This document shows, in pieces, positions 1-8,530 of a DNA stretch of 48,889 bases. Source of the DNA: an uncultured bacterium (GTDB lineage: Bacteria > Pseudomonadota > Gammaproteobacteria > Burkholderiales > Burkholderiaceae_E); assembly GCA_903934795.1 (NCBI GenBank), contig CAIZPE010000115.1:1-48889 (forward strand), given 5' to 3'. The notes below the pieces were generated by a model. It was given only the letters and a program-made list of their open reading frames with translations, did not search any database and was not told where the DNA came from. Each line of letters begins with the position of its first letter. Position 1 is the first letter of the stretch. A program made the position numbers and the translations under genes.

Positions 1-1107
1 ACCGTCGACCTGATCGAGATCGGCGCGGGCGGCGGCAGCATCGCGCATGTGGATGCCACCGGCCTGCTCAAGGTGGGCCCGCACAGCGCCGGCTCCAAGC
101 CCGGCCCGGCCTGCTACGGTCTGGGCGGCACCCAGCCCACCGTGACCGATGCGGCCCTGCTCATGGGCTACCTCGACCCCGCCGGCAATCTCAGCGGCGC
201 GGTGCAGATCCGCCCCGACCTCGCCGAGCGCGCGGTAGCCGAACACATCGCGCAGCCGCTCGGCCTGAGCGTGATGGAGGCGGCCAACGGCATCCACCGC
301 ATCGTGTGCGAGCACATGGCCGCGGCGGCCAAGATCCATGCGGTGGAAAACGGTCGTGATGTCCGCCGCTACACCCTGCTCGCCTTCGGCGGCGCGGGCC
401 CGATCCACGCCCGCGAGGTGGCCCGCCGCACCGGCTGCACCGAGGTGCTCATCCCGGCCAACGCCGGCGTGTTCTCGGCCTTCGGCCTGCTGGTGGCGCC
501 CATGAAGGTCGATGCGGTGCGCACCCGGTTCACGCGCATGGCCGGCGTCGACTGGGCAGCCACCGAGGCCCTGCTTGGCCAGATGCAGGACCGCTTGCGC
601 GACGAGCTCGCCGCCGCCGGGGTGCCGCCGGCCGAGGTGCGGTTCCGCCGCACCGCCGACATGCGCTATGTGGGCCAGGGCTTCGAGGTGGAGACCGAGC
701 TGCCGGCGCAGCTCGGGCCCGACCAGGCCGGCGCGGTGCAGGCCAGCTTCGAGCAGGCCTACATCGCGCGCTTCGGGGTGCGCCTCGAGAACCAGAGGCT
801 TGAGGCCGTCAACTGGCGGGTGGAGGGCTTCGCGCCCGCGCCGCCCACGCCGGCACGGCCGGCCGCGCGCACCGGCGTTGCGGCCGCGGGCGCGCGCCGC
901 TCGCGCCCGGCCTACTTCCCCGATGCCGGCGCCTTCATCGACACCCCGGTGATCGACGAGACCGAGCTGCGCCCCGGCGAGCGCCACGAGGGCCCGGCCC
1001 TGGTGGAGCAACCCGGCTCCACCGTGGTCATCGGGCCGGGTGATCGCTTCGGCATCGACGAGGCCGGCAACCTGCGCATCACCCTGGGCGCGCGCGCCGG
1101 CCGCTGA
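1..1107 (+). CDS. hyuA: Hydantoinase/oxoprolinase A subunit (HyuA), 5'-truncated
   Basis: The reading frame is open from base 1 and gives the last 368 residues of an N-methylhydantoinase A / 5-oxoprolinase-type ATP-dependent amidohydrolase subunit. The visible start carries the family's glycine-rich stretch EIGAGGGSIA, followed by GLLKVGPHSAG and GPACYG, then the second actin-like half with FGGAGP. Complete family members are near 680-700 residues, so roughly the first half lies outside the window. The downstream gene is the matching B subunit, 29 bases on, as in most hyuAB pairs. These enzymes hydrolyse cyclic amides with ATP, but related pairs are acetone or acetophenone carboxylases, so the substrate is not settled. 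Confidence 0.93.
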   Translation, partial: TVDLIEIGAGGGSIAHVDATGLLKVGPHSAGSKPGPACYGLGGTQPTVTDAALLMGYLDPAGNLSGAVQIRPDLAERAVAEHIAQPLGLSVMEAANGIHRIVCEHMAAAAKIHAVENGRDVRRYTLLAFGGAGPIHAREVARRTGCTEVLIPANAGVFSAFGLLVAPMKVDAVRTRFTRMAGVDWAATEALLGQMQDRLRDELAAAGVPPAEVRFRRTADMRYVGQGFEVETELPAQLGPDQAGAVQASFEQAYIARFGVRLENQRLEAVNWRVEGFAPAPPTPARPAARTGVAAAGARRSRPAYFPDAGAFIDTPVIDETELRPGERHEGPALVEQPGSTVVIGPGDRFGIDEAGNLRITLGARAGR

Positions 1108-1136
1108 GCCCGGCAACCGATGAAAGAGGCTTGCGC

Positions 1137-2678
1137 ATGAACCCGATCGATCTCGAGATCTACTGGAACCGCCTGATCGCCATCACCGACGAGGCCGGCG
1201 CCGCGCTCAAGCGCACCTCGTTCTCCACCGTGGTGCGCGAGTCCAACGACTTCGCCTGCGTGCTGCTCGACAGCCAGGCGCGGCTGCTCGCGCAGTCGTC
1301 CCTGAGCATTCCGGGCTTCATCGGCACCGCCCCGCTGTCGCTGCGCGCCATGCTCCAGCGCATCCCGAAGGAGAGCCTGCAGCCCGGCGACATCCTGTTC
1401 ACCAACGACCCCTGGATCGGCACCGGCCACCTGCCCGACGCGACCATGGCCGCGCCGGTGTTCGCCGGCGGCCGGCTGATCGCCTTCGTGATGGCGGTGG
1501 CGCATCTGTCGGACATCGGCGGGCGGCAGTGGTCGGCCGATGCCAACGAGGTCTACGAGGAGGGCGTGCGCTTCCCGGTGATCAAGCTCTCGGAGGGCGG
1601 CCGCTTCAACGAGTTCGCGCTCACCATGCTCGAGGCCAATGTGCGCTTGCCGCAGCAGGTGCGCGGCGACTTCGAGGCGCAGATGGGCGCACTGCGGGTG
1701 GCCGAACGACGGCTGCTCGAGATGCTGGAGGAGTACGACCTCACCGGCATCGACGAGATTGCCGAGGCGATCTTCAGCGCCTCCGAGGAGGCGGCGCTGC
1801 GCGAGCTGCGGCGCATTCCCGAGGGCGTTTACACCGGCAGCGTCGACTCCGACGGCTTCGACGAGCGGGTGAGCATCCGCGCCACCATCACGGTGCGCCA
1901 TGACGGCGTCACCGTCGACTACTCCGGCAGCACGCCGCAGGTGCGCTTCGGCATCAACGAGACCTTCAACCACACCTACGCCTACACCATCTATCCGTTC
2001 AAGTGCCTGCTCTCGCCGGGCATCCCGAACAACGACGGCTTCACGCGGCTGTTCACCGTGATCGCGCCCGAGGGCACGATCGTGAATGCCCGGCCGCCGG
2101 CGGCGGTGGGCGCGCGCCACCTGATCGGCCACCAGCTGCAGGCCGCGGTGTTCGAGGCGCTGGCGCCGGTGATGCCCGAGCGGGTGCAGGCCGACAGCGG
2201 CACGCCGCTGTGGTCGGTGCTGCTGCGCGGCGTCGATGTCGAGAAGGGCACCTCGTTCTCGACCATCCTGTTCTTCAACGGCGGCATGGGCGCCATGCGC
2301 GAGCGCTCGGGGCCGCCGGCGTCGGGCTTTCCGGCCAACATCTCCAACACCCCGGTGGAGGTGGCCGAGACCCTGGCCCCGGTGATCTTCGGCGCCAAGC
2401 GCCTGGCCGACGGCTCGGGCGGGGCCGGCGCGCAGCAGGGCGGCATGGGCCAGGTGGTGTCGTTCCGCTCGCGCTGGCCGGGCCGCCTGCGGGTGTCGCT
2501 GCTCACCGAGCGCACCCGCGTGCCGGCGCGCGGCATCATGGGCGGCGAGCCCGGACGGGTGGGCCATGTGCTGCTCAACGGCGAGCCGGTGGCCAACCCC
2601 AAGAGCGTGGTCGATCTGCTCGAGAACGACACCCTGGAGCTCGCCCTGCCCGGCGGTGGCGGCTACGGCCCGGCCTGA
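1137..2678 (+). CDS. hyuB: Hydantoinase/oxoprolinase B subunit (HyuB)
   Basis: This 513-residue protein is the B subunit partner of the preceding gene. It begins with the typical MNPIDLEIYWNRLIAI and continues with ALKRTSFSTVVRESNDFACVL, the conserved N-terminal region of the HyuB family. The segment FTNDPWIGTGHLPD and the C-terminal LPGGGGYGPA are also family hallmarks. I chose ATG 1137 because AAAGAGG sits about seven bases upstream; a TTG at 1131 is in frame but less likely. Length is normal for the family (about 510-590). It should act with HyuA as a cytoplasmic complex. Substrate is unknown; the next gene, a flavin reductase, is not an obvious pathway partner. Confidence 0.93.
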   Translation: MNPIDLEIYWNRLIAITDEAGAALKRTSFSTVVRESNDFACVLLDSQARLLAQSSLSIPGFIGTAPLSLRAMLQRIPKESLQPGDILFTNDPWIGTGHLPDATMAAPVFAGGRLIAFVMAVAHLSDIGGRQWSADANEVYEEGVRFPVIKLSEGGRFNEFALTMLEANVRLPQQVRGDFEAQMGALRVAERRLLEMLEEYDLTGIDEIAEAIFSASEEAALRELRRIPEGVYTGSVDSDGFDERVSIRATITVRHDGVTVDYSGSTPQVRFGINETFNHTYAYTIYPFKCLLSPGIPNNDGFTRLFTVIAPEGTIVNARPPAAVGARHLIGHQLQAAVFEALAPVMPERVQADSGTPLWSVLLRGVDVEKGTSFSTILFFNGGMGAMRERSGPPASGFPANISNTPVEVAETLAPVIFGAKRLADGSGGAGAQQGGMGQVVSFRSRWPGRLRVSLLTERTRVPARGIMGGEPGRVGHVLLNGEPVANPKSVVDLLENDTLELALPGGGGYGPA

Positions 2679-2725
2679 GCGCGGTCCTGAGGGACAATCC
2701 CGGTCAACCCTTCACCTGAATCCCC

Positions 2726-3502
2726 ATGGCTGCCTCCTCCGAAGTCACCGTGCTCACCGTGCGGCACTGGAACGAGTCGCTGTTCTCGTTCACCACCACC
2801 CGCGACCCGTCCCTGCGCTTTCGCAACGGCCACTTCGTGATGATCGGCCTGCCGGTGGACGGCAAGCCGCTGATGCGGGCCTACAGCATCGCCAGCCCGA
2901 ACTGGGCCGAGCAGCTCGAGTTCCTGTCGATCAAGGTGGAGAACGGGCCGCTGACCTCGCGGCTGCAGCACATCCAGCCCGGCGACAGGCTGCTGATCGG
3001 CCAGAAGGCGGTGGGCACCCTGGTCATCGATGACCTGCTGCCCGGCAAGCGGCTGTTCCTCTTTGCCACCGGCACCGGCCTTGCGCCCTTCATGAGCATC
3101 ATCCAGGACCCCGACACCTACGAGCGCTTCGAGAAGGTGATCCTCATCCACGGGGTGCGCACCGTGAGCGAGCTCGCCTACGCGGACTTCATCCGCGACG
3201 AGCTGCCGCGCCACGAGTTCCTGGGCGAGATGGTGTCGCGCCAGCTCATCTACTACCCCACGGTCACCCGTGAAGCCTTCAGGCACACCGGTCGCATGAC
3301 CACCGCCATCCAGAGCGGGCAGCTGTTCACCGACATCGGCGAGCCGCCGCTCTCGGCGCAGACCGACCGCGGCATGATCTGCGGCAGCCCGGCCATGCTC
3401 AAGGAAACCTCCGAGATGCTCGACGCCCGCGGCTTCGTGGTCTCGCCCGCCCTGGGCGAGCAGGGCCACTATGTGATCGAGCGGGCCTTCGTCGAGCGTT
3501 GA
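2726..3502 (+). CDS. fpr: Ferredoxin-NADP reductase (Fpr)
   Basis: This 258-residue cytoplasmic flavoprotein moves electrons between NADPH and ferredoxin or flavodoxin. The FAD-binding beta-barrel has RAYS at residues 51-54, the NADP domain has GTGLAP at 116-121 and CGSPAM at 219-224, and the C-terminus ends GHYVIERAFVER, typical of bacterial Fpr of subclass II. Length matches the family (about 257). A GACAAT hexamer at 2693-2698 could be a -10 box, but no good -35 is visible. The stop codon overlaps a possible TTG start of the next gene. It could supply electrons to iron-sulfur or oxygenase proteins, but no specific partner lies next to it. Confidence 0.95.
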   Translation: MAASSEVTVLTVRHWNESLFSFTTTRDPSLRFRNGHFVMIGLPVDGKPLMRAYSIASPNWAEQLEFLSIKVENGPLTSRLQHIQPGDRLLIGQKAVGTLVIDDLLPGKRLFLFATGTGLAPFMSIIQDPDTYERFEKVILIHGVRTVSELAYADFIRDELPRHEFLGEMVSRQLIYYPTVTREAFRHTGRMTTAIQSGQLFTDIGEPPLSAQTDRGMICGSPAMLKETSEMLDARGFVVSPALGEQGHYVIERAFVER

Positions 3503-3525
3503 CGGGCAGTGGCGCGCCAGCGGGC

Positions 3526-5850
3526 ATGGCCGCCGCCACGCCCGTGCCCGGGCCGGCCGAGCCGCCCCGATACACCGTCGCGGTGCGCGCGCTGTGCGAG
3601 TTCGGCGCGCGCGCCGGCGACCTCGACCTGCGCTTCACCCCGGCGCCCACCGCCCAGCAGGGCATCGAGGGCCACCGCGCGGTGGCCGGCCGACGCGAGC
3701 CGGGCTGGCAGGCCGAGTTCGCGCTCGAGACCCGTGTGGGCGAGCTGCGGGTGCGTGGCCGGGCCGACGGCTGGGATCCGGGCCGCGGCCTGGTCGAGGA
3801 GATCAAGACCCATCGCGGCGACCCCGCCCGCCTGCCCGCCAATCACCGCGCCCTGCACCGCGCCCAGGCCCGCGTCTACGGCTGGCTGCTGTGCGAGCGC
3901 TTCGGCCTGCCGCGCATCACCGTGTCGGTGGTCTATGTGGCGATCGAGGATCTGCGCGAGACCCGCCACGACGAGGACTGCGCGGCCGACGAACTGCGTG
4001 CCGACTTCCTCGCGCTGTGTGAGCGCTGGCTCACCTGGGCGCGCAGCGAGGCAGCGCACCGTGCCGCGCGCGATGCCGCGCTGGCCGACATGCCCTTCCC
4101 GCAGGCAGCCTGGCGCGAGGGCCAGCGCGAGCTGGCCGAGGCGGTGTTTCGCAGCGCGCGCGCCGGCGCCTGCCTGATGGCGCAGGCGCCCACCGGCATC
4201 GGCAAGACCCTGGGCACGCTGTTCCCGCTGCTGAAGGCCTGCGCGAGCCAGGACATCGACCGGGTCTTCTACCTGACTGCCAAGGGCTCGGGCGCGGCGC
4301 TCGCGCTGGAGGCGGCCGACGCGATGCGCGAGGCCGCCGCGCCTGGCCTGCCGCTGCGGGTGCTCGCGCTCACCGCGAAGGACAAGGCCTGCGAGCATCC
4401 CGACAAGGCCTGCCACGGGGACTCCTGCCCGCTGGCGCGCGGCTTCCACAACCGGCTGCCGGCGGCACGGGCGGCCGCCGCGGACCGTGCCGGTCAGGCC
4501 AACCTGAACGCCGCCGAGCTTCGGGAGTCAGCGCTGGCTCACGGGCTATGCCCCTACTGGCTTGGCCAGGAGATGGCGCGCTGGTCCGATCTGGTGGTGG
4601 CCGACTACAACCACTACTTCGACACCAGCGCCCTGCTGCACGCGCTCAGCCAGGAGCAGGGCTGGCAGGTGGCGCTGGCGGTGGACGAGGCGCACAACCT
4701 GCCCGAGCGGGCCCGCGCGATGTGGAGCGCCGAGCTCGCCAGCCCCGGGCTGCGCGCCGCGATGGACGACGCGCCGGGCGCGCTGCGTCGGCCCCTGCAA
4801 CGCCTGCAGCGGGCCTGGAACCGGCTGGCGCGGGAATCCGATGCGCCCTGGCAGGCGCTGGACGGCCTGCCCGCGCCACTGCTGCGCGCGCTCGAGGCGG
4901 TGACCGAAGCCTGCAGCGACCAGCTCGCCGACGAGCCGGCAGGGCTGAGCCCGGCGCTGCGCCAGCTGCACTTCGATGCGCTCGCCCTCCTGAGGCTGCA
5001 CGAGACCCACGACCCGGCGCATTCGGTCATCGACCTGCGGCTGCTTGCGGGCGACCCGCCGCGCGGCGCACGCGCGCCCGACACGGTGCTCGGCCTTCGC
5101 AACCTGCTGCCCGCGCCCTTCATCGGCCCGCGGATGCAGGCCGCGCATGCCAGCGTGCTGTTCTCGGCCACGCTCGCGCCGGCGGCCTTCCACGCCGACC
5201 TGCTTGGCCTGCCCGCCGACGCGCGCTGGCTGGAAGTCAGCGGCCCCTTCCGGCCGGAGCAGCTCACGGTACGCATCGTGAGCGGGGTGTCCACCCGGCT
5301 GGCCGACCGCGACGCCTCGCTCACGCCGATCGCCGATCTGATCGCCGCGCAGTTCGCCAAGGCGCCGGGCAACTACCTCGCCTTCTTCAGCAGTCATGAC
5401 TACCTGGCACGGGCCGCCGACCGGCTCGCCGAGCGTCACCCCGCGCTGCCGCAGTGGCGCCAGCCGCGCGGCGCCGACCCGGCCGCGCGCGCCGCCTTCC
5501 TGGCGCAGTTCGCGCCCGGTGGCCAGGGGGTGGGATTCGCGGTGCTCGGCGGCGCCTTCGCCGAAGGCGTGGACCTGCCTGGCGAGCGGCTGATCGGCGC
5601 CTTCGTGGCCACGCTCGGGCTGCCGCCGGCCGAGCCGCTGAACGAGCTGACCCGGGCGCGTCTGGAGGCCGCCTTCGGCCAGGGCCATGACTACACCTAC
5701 CTCTACCCGGGTCTGCGCAAGGTGGTGCAGGCCGCCGGCCGGGTGATCCGCACGCCGCAAGACCGCGGCTGGGTGTTCCTGATCGATGACCGGTTCCGGC
5801 GACCCGAGGTGCGCCGGCTGCTGCCCGGCTGGTGGCGCTTGGCAGACTGA
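3526..5850 (+). CDS. XPD/DinG-like iron-sulfur helicase with N-terminal PD-(D/E)XK nuclease domain
   Basis: This protein of about 774 residues joins two domains. Residues 1-190 carry the signature of a RecB/Cas4-type nuclease: an aspartate in GRADG (D81), the E-x-K of VEEIKT (E92, K94) and the Q-x3-Y of AQARVYGW (Q114, Y118). From about residue 195 it is a DEAD_2 superfamily-2 helicase with Walker A APTGIGKT (K227), four cysteines (289, 296, 301, 342) placed as in the XPD iron-sulfur cluster, and a DEAH box (387-390). The expected role is 5'-3' DNA unwinding coupled to nuclease trimming during repair, which is inference. ATG 3526 is my choice; TTG 3499 overlaps the fpr stop and adds nine residues. 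Neither start has a clear ribosome site. Confidence 0.88.
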   Translation: MAAATPVPGPAEPPRYTVAVRALCEFGARAGDLDLRFTPAPTAQQGIEGHRAVAGRREPGWQAEFALETRVGELRVRGRADGWDPGRGLVEEIKTHRGDPARLPANHRALHRAQARVYGWLLCERFGLPRITVSVVYVAIEDLRETRHDEDCAADELRADFLALCERWLTWARSEAAHRAARDAALADMPFPQAAWREGQRELAEAVFRSARAGACLMAQAPTGIGKTLGTLFPLLKACASQDIDRVFYLTAKGSGAALALEAADAMREAAAPGLPLRVLALTAKDKACEHPDKACHGDSCPLARGFHNRLPAARAAAADRAGQANLNAAELRESALAHGLCPYWLGQEMARWSDLVVADYNHYFDTSALLHALSQEQGWQVALAVDEAHNLPERARAMWSAELASPGLRAAMDDAPGALRRPLQRLQRAWNRLARESDAPWQALDGLPAPLLRALEAVTEACSDQLADEPAGLSPALRQLHFDALALLRLHETHDPAHSVIDLRLLAGDPPRGARAPDTVLGLRNLLPAPFIGPRMQAAHASVLFSATLAPAAFHADLLGLPADARWLEVSGPFRPEQLTVRIVSGVSTRLADRDASLTPIADLIAAQFAKAPGNYLAFFSSHDYLARAADRLAERHPALPQWRQPRGADPAARAAFLAQFAPGGQGVGFAVLGGAFAEGVDLPGERLIGAFVATLGLPPAEPLNELTRARLEAAFGQGHDYTYLYPGLRKVVQAAGRVIRTPQDRGWVFLIDDRFRRPEVRRLLPGWWRLAD

Positions 5851-5879
5851 GGCGAGGGGGGACTACGCCGCAGCCTGAG

Positions 5880-5896
5880 CCGCGGGCCGGCCGCGG
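5880..5896. terminator. GC-rich hairpin between convergent genes
   Basis: CCGCGG, a five-base loop and CCGCGG form a perfect 6-bp stem in the 67-base gap between the helicase and dioxygenase stop codons. There is no U-tract, so function as a terminator is only suggested by position. Confidence 0.3.
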
Positions 5897-5917
5897 GCGA
5901 GAATCTGCCAGGACCGC

Positions 5918-6799
5918 TCAGGCCGGCTGCTCGAGCGTGGGCGCCGCATCCTGCAGGGTGGCGCGGCGCATGTCGCGCGGCTGGCGGTTGTCCTCGAAGG
6001 CGCGGGCCCGGTGCATGGTGGCGCGGTTGTCCCACATGACCAGGTCGTGCACCCGCCAGACATGGCGGTAGACGAACTGCCGCTGCGTGGCGTGCTCGAT
6101 CAGGTCGCGCACCATGGCCATGGCCTCGGGCACCGGCATGCCCTCGATGGCGCCGATGTGCGAGGACAGGTAGAGCGACAGCCGGTTGGAGCCCGGCACC
6201 CGACGCACCAGCCGCTGCGGCACCGGCGCGAACTGCTCGCGCTCGGCCTCGGAAAAGCCCGAGAACCCCAGCTGAGCCCGCGAGTAGAGCAGGCTGTGGC
6301 GGGCGATCAGGCCGCGCAGGCGCGCCTGGGTGGCCTCGGGCAGGCCATCCCAGGCGGCGCGCATGTCGGCGAACTCGGTGTCGCCGCCCACATCGGGGAT
6401 CACCCGCGCATGCAGCATCGAGTAGAGCGCAGGCGTGGCCTTGAACGAGCTGTCGCTGTGCCACAGCCGGTTGCCCAGGTTGAACATCCGCCGCGCGTCA
6501 TCGGGCGGCAGCAGCGAGCCGTCGACATCGAGATTGGAGAGATCGGCCATCTCGGCGTGCTTGAGACGATGCTTGTGCGCCTGCACCACGGCGCGGGTGG
6601 GTTCCAGCGGCCCGAGCGCGCGGGCGAAGGCCATCTGCTGGTCATCGTCGATGGGTTGGTCGCGGAACACCAGCACGCCGTACTGCTGCATGCCGAGGTG
6701 GATGCGCTGCAGGGTCTCGGCATCGGGAATGCTGCGCAGGTCGACGCCGCGCACCTCGGCCACGAACACCGGGTGCAGGGGGGTGAAGCTCAGGGACAT
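5918..6799 (-). CDS. TauD/TfdA family 2-oxoglutarate/Fe(II) dioxygenase, copy 1
   Basis: This 293-residue enzyme is a cytoplasmic Fe(II)/2-oxoglutarate dioxygenase. The iron-binding triad is visible: H114 and D116 in LWHSDSS and H263 in RATMHRARAF, with arginines at 278-279 suitable for binding 2-oxoglutarate. The N-terminal GVLVFRDQP and TEFADMRAAW are typical of the TfdA (2,4-D dioxygenase) branch. CGGAG lies six bases before the ATG. It is the last gene of a minus-strand run with an enoyl-CoA hydratase and a LuxR-type regulator. It clearly resembles the dioxygenase at 33961-34836 along its whole length, more than the one at 26701-27564. The substrate (a phenoxy acid, sulfonate or other) cannot be read from sequence. 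Confidence 0.92.
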   Translation of the reverse strand: MSLSFTPLHPVFVAEVRGVDLRSIPDAETLQRIHLGMQQYGVLVFRDQPIDDDQQMAFARALGPLEPTRAVVQAHKHRLKHAEMADLSNLDVDGSLLPPDDARRMFNLGNRLWHSDSSFKATPALYSMLHARVIPDVGGDTEFADMRAAWDGLPEATQARLRGLIARHSLLYSRAQLGFSGFSEAEREQFAPVPQRLVRRVPGSNRLSLYLSSHIGAIEGMPVPEAMAMVRDLIEHATQRQFVYRHVWRVHDLVMWDNRATMHRARAFEDNRQPRDMRRATLQDAAPTLEQPA

Positions 6800-6846
6800 G
6801 TCGAACTCCGGGGATGGACGCGCCGGGTGGCGATCGGGCGGGCGGC

Positions 6847-7659
6847 TCAGCCGGGCCGGCGCGGCAGGCCGAGCGCCTCGTAGGAATCGGCGCCGGCATC
6901 GTAGCGCGCCTGCGCGGTGGCCATGATGGCGATGGCGTCTTCCCGGCGGGCCACGCTCTGGAAGATCTGGCTCTCCTGGCGGCGCGCGGCCTCCAGGGGC
7001 AGGTCGCGGCCGTCGATCAGGCTGCGCTTGCAGGCCGCCAGCGACCAGTCGGGCCAGCGCGCGATGTGGCTGGCCCAGGCGATGGATTCCTCGCGCAGCC
7101 GGTCATCGGGCACCACCTTGTTGATCGCGCCCAGGGCGAGCGCCTCGCGCGCGGTGATCGGGCGGCCGTCGAGGATCATCTCCATGCACTTGGTGGGGCC
7201 GATCAGGCGGGCCAGGCGGGTGGTGCCGCCGGCGCCGGGGATGATGCCCAGCGCCACCTCGGGCTGGCCGTAGGTGGCCGACTCGGCCGCGATGCGAAGG
7301 TCGCAGCCCCAGGAAAGCTCGGCGCCGCCGCCCCAGGCCTGGCCGTTGTTGGCCGCGATGACCACCATGGAGGAGGTCTCGATGAGGTCGAACACCGTGG
7401 GCTGGCGCGGCTTGTGGCTGGTGCGCGGCGGGAAGGCGCGCTGGCCGTCGATGATGCCCTGCAGCGACCAGTGCGCGATGAAGTAGCCGGGGCGGTCGGA
7501 GGCCAGCACCACCACCCGGCAGCGGGCCTCGGCGGCGGCCTGCAGCGCGTCGATGATGCGCAGCGCCAGCTCGGTGGTGCCGAAATTGCGCGGCGGGTTG
7601 TCGATGAGGATGAGGCCGACGCCGTCGGCGGGTTGCGAGAAGAGGGCGCTGGCTGCCAT
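6847..7659 (-). CDS. Enoyl-CoA hydratase/isomerase (crotonase family)
   Basis: This 270-residue crotonase-fold protein should hydrate or isomerise an enoyl-CoA. It shows the oxyanion-hole region NNGQAWGGGAEL, then the block ATYGQPEVALGIIPGAGGTTRL-like segment that contains the active-site loop. The first oxyanion motif, usually a GADI type, is replaced here by AHWSL, which suggests a non-standard substrate or reaction within the superfamily. I chose ATG 7659 because GGAG lies about eight bases upstream; in-frame ATGs further upstream would add an atypical leader. It sits 47 bases before the dioxygenase and 75 bases after luxR, probably in one transcript. The reaction on a particular CoA ester is unknown. 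Confidence 0.9.
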   Translation of the reverse strand: MAASALFSQPADGVGLILIDNPPRNFGTTELALRIIDALQAAAEARCRVVVLASDRPGYFIAHWSLQGIIDGQRAFPPRTSHKPRQPTVFDLIETSSMVVIAANNGQAWGGGAELSWGCDLRIAAESATYGQPEVALGIIPGAGGTTRLARLIGPTKCMEMILDGRPITAREALALGAINKVVPDDRLREESIAWASHIARWPDWSLAACKRSLIDGRDLPLEAARRQESQIFQSVARREDAIAIMATAQARYDAGADSYEALGLPRRPG

Positions 7660-7734
7660 GGCGGCTCCGGTGGAAAGGTGCCGGCCCATGGTCCCGAAGC
7701 CGGCTGCGATTGGCAAGCCGGCGCGTTCCGAGGC

Positions 7735-8355
7735 TCAGCCCGGCGGCAGCGTCATCAGCGGCAGGCCGGCCACCCGCACCGCCAGGCCGCGCTGGCTGGA
7801 CACGCCGGTCTTGTCGAAGATGCGCCGGATGTGGGAGCGCACCGTGCCGGGCGAAATGTGCAGCCGCGCCGCCACCTGGGCCGGACTGAGATCATCGACC
7901 AGCGCGACCATGACCCGGGCCTCGGCCGGCGTGAGCCGGTGCAGCGCGGCGAACCCGGCCAGACGAGCCGCCCGCGCCGAATCGGGCGTGCCCAGGCTGA
8001 GCGAGACGAGCTCGCCGGCGCCGAGGTCGGCGGGCACCAGCCGCAGCTGGCCCAGGCAGGGGCCGGGGGCCCCGGCCACCTCGGTTGCGAAGTCGAAGAG
8101 GGGGGTGCTGCGGGCATCGAGCTCGGCGAGCAGCCGCTGCCAGGCGGGTCGCAGCAAGGGCTCGGTGGGCAGGAGCAGGCCGCCGACGATCTCGAGGTGC
8201 GCCGACTCGGCGATCAGCCGGCGGGCGCTGCGGTTGGCGTAGACGACGCGAGCGGTGCGGGCGAGCAGGCACAGGCCGTGGTCGAGGGCATCGACCACCG
8301 GCTTCAGCGGAACCTCAGACCCCTCGTCGGACACGGAGGGTGGCAGGAGCGTCAT
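7735..8355 (-). CDS. LuxR-family transcriptional regulator with PAS-like N-terminus
   Basis: This 206-residue protein ends with a LuxR/NarL helix-turn-helix at about residues 140-195: LTPAEARVMVALV, then SPAQVAARLHISPGTVRSHI and RRIFDKTGVSSQ. The N-terminal part (VVDALDHGLCLLARTARVVYANRSARRL) looks like a PAS-type sensing fold rather than an autoinducer-binding or receiver domain. It is upstream of, and codirectional with, the enoyl-CoA hydratase and dioxygenase genes and downstream of an acyl-CoA dehydrogenase, so it probably controls this group. A promoter candidate lies at 8384-8413. The ligand is not known. Confidence 0.88.
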   Translation of the reverse strand: MTLLPPSVSDEGSEVPLKPVVDALDHGLCLLARTARVVYANRSARRLIAESAHLEIVGGLLLPTEPLLRPAWQRLLAELDARSTPLFDFATEVAGAPGPCLGQLRLVPADLGAGELVSLSLGTPDSARAARLAGFAALHRLTPAEARVMVALVDDLSPAQVAARLHISPGTVRSHIRRIFDKTGVSSQRGLAVRVAGLPLMTLPPG

Positions 8356-8383
8356 GGGCAGCCTGGCTGCGGGGAACGCAGGC

Positions 8384-8413
8384 AGTGTCCGAGCCGGCCC
8401 GGACCCGGGTCAA
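8384..8413 (-). promoter_or_regulatory. Candidate sigma-70 promoter of the luxR-echA-dioxygenase group
   Basis: On the minus strand TTGACC (8413-8408) is followed after 18 bases by GACACT (8389-8384). The -35 box is good and the -10 is moderate. It lies 28 bases before the luxR start codon. Confidence 0.42.
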
Positions 8414-8472
8414 TCACCGAAGCGGGCGAGGCCTTGCCGCAGATTTTCACCAATTCATGCGATGCGCCGGGC

Positions 8473-8490
8473 GGGTTTAGGGGCTAACCC
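8473..8490. promoter_or_regulatory. Inverted repeat GGGTTTAG-GGG-CTAACCC, possible operator
   Basis: Arms GGGTTTAG and CTAACCC pair with one bulged T around a GGG centre, in the 175-base gap between the acyl-CoA dehydrogenase stop and luxR. A run of eight C follows at 8488-8495. It is AT-richer than its surroundings and sits about 60 bases upstream of the luxR promoter candidate. It could be a LuxR-family binding site or a weak dehydrogenase terminator; the sequence does not decide. Confidence 0.3.
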
Positions 8491-8530
8491 CCCCCGGTTC
8501 GCGGCTCGGCCTCGCGCACCCGGCCGGCCG

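Noticed and set aside
2566-3033. Extra plus-strand coding frame across the hyuB/fpr junction
   Set aside because: It is out of frame with both genes and encodes Arg/Ala/Pro-rich sequence with no recognisable family.
8488-8495. Run of eight C as a phase-variable tract (also 37515-37522)
   Set aside because: Both runs are in intergenic DNA away from the promoter core, and one is within a GC-rich repeat.
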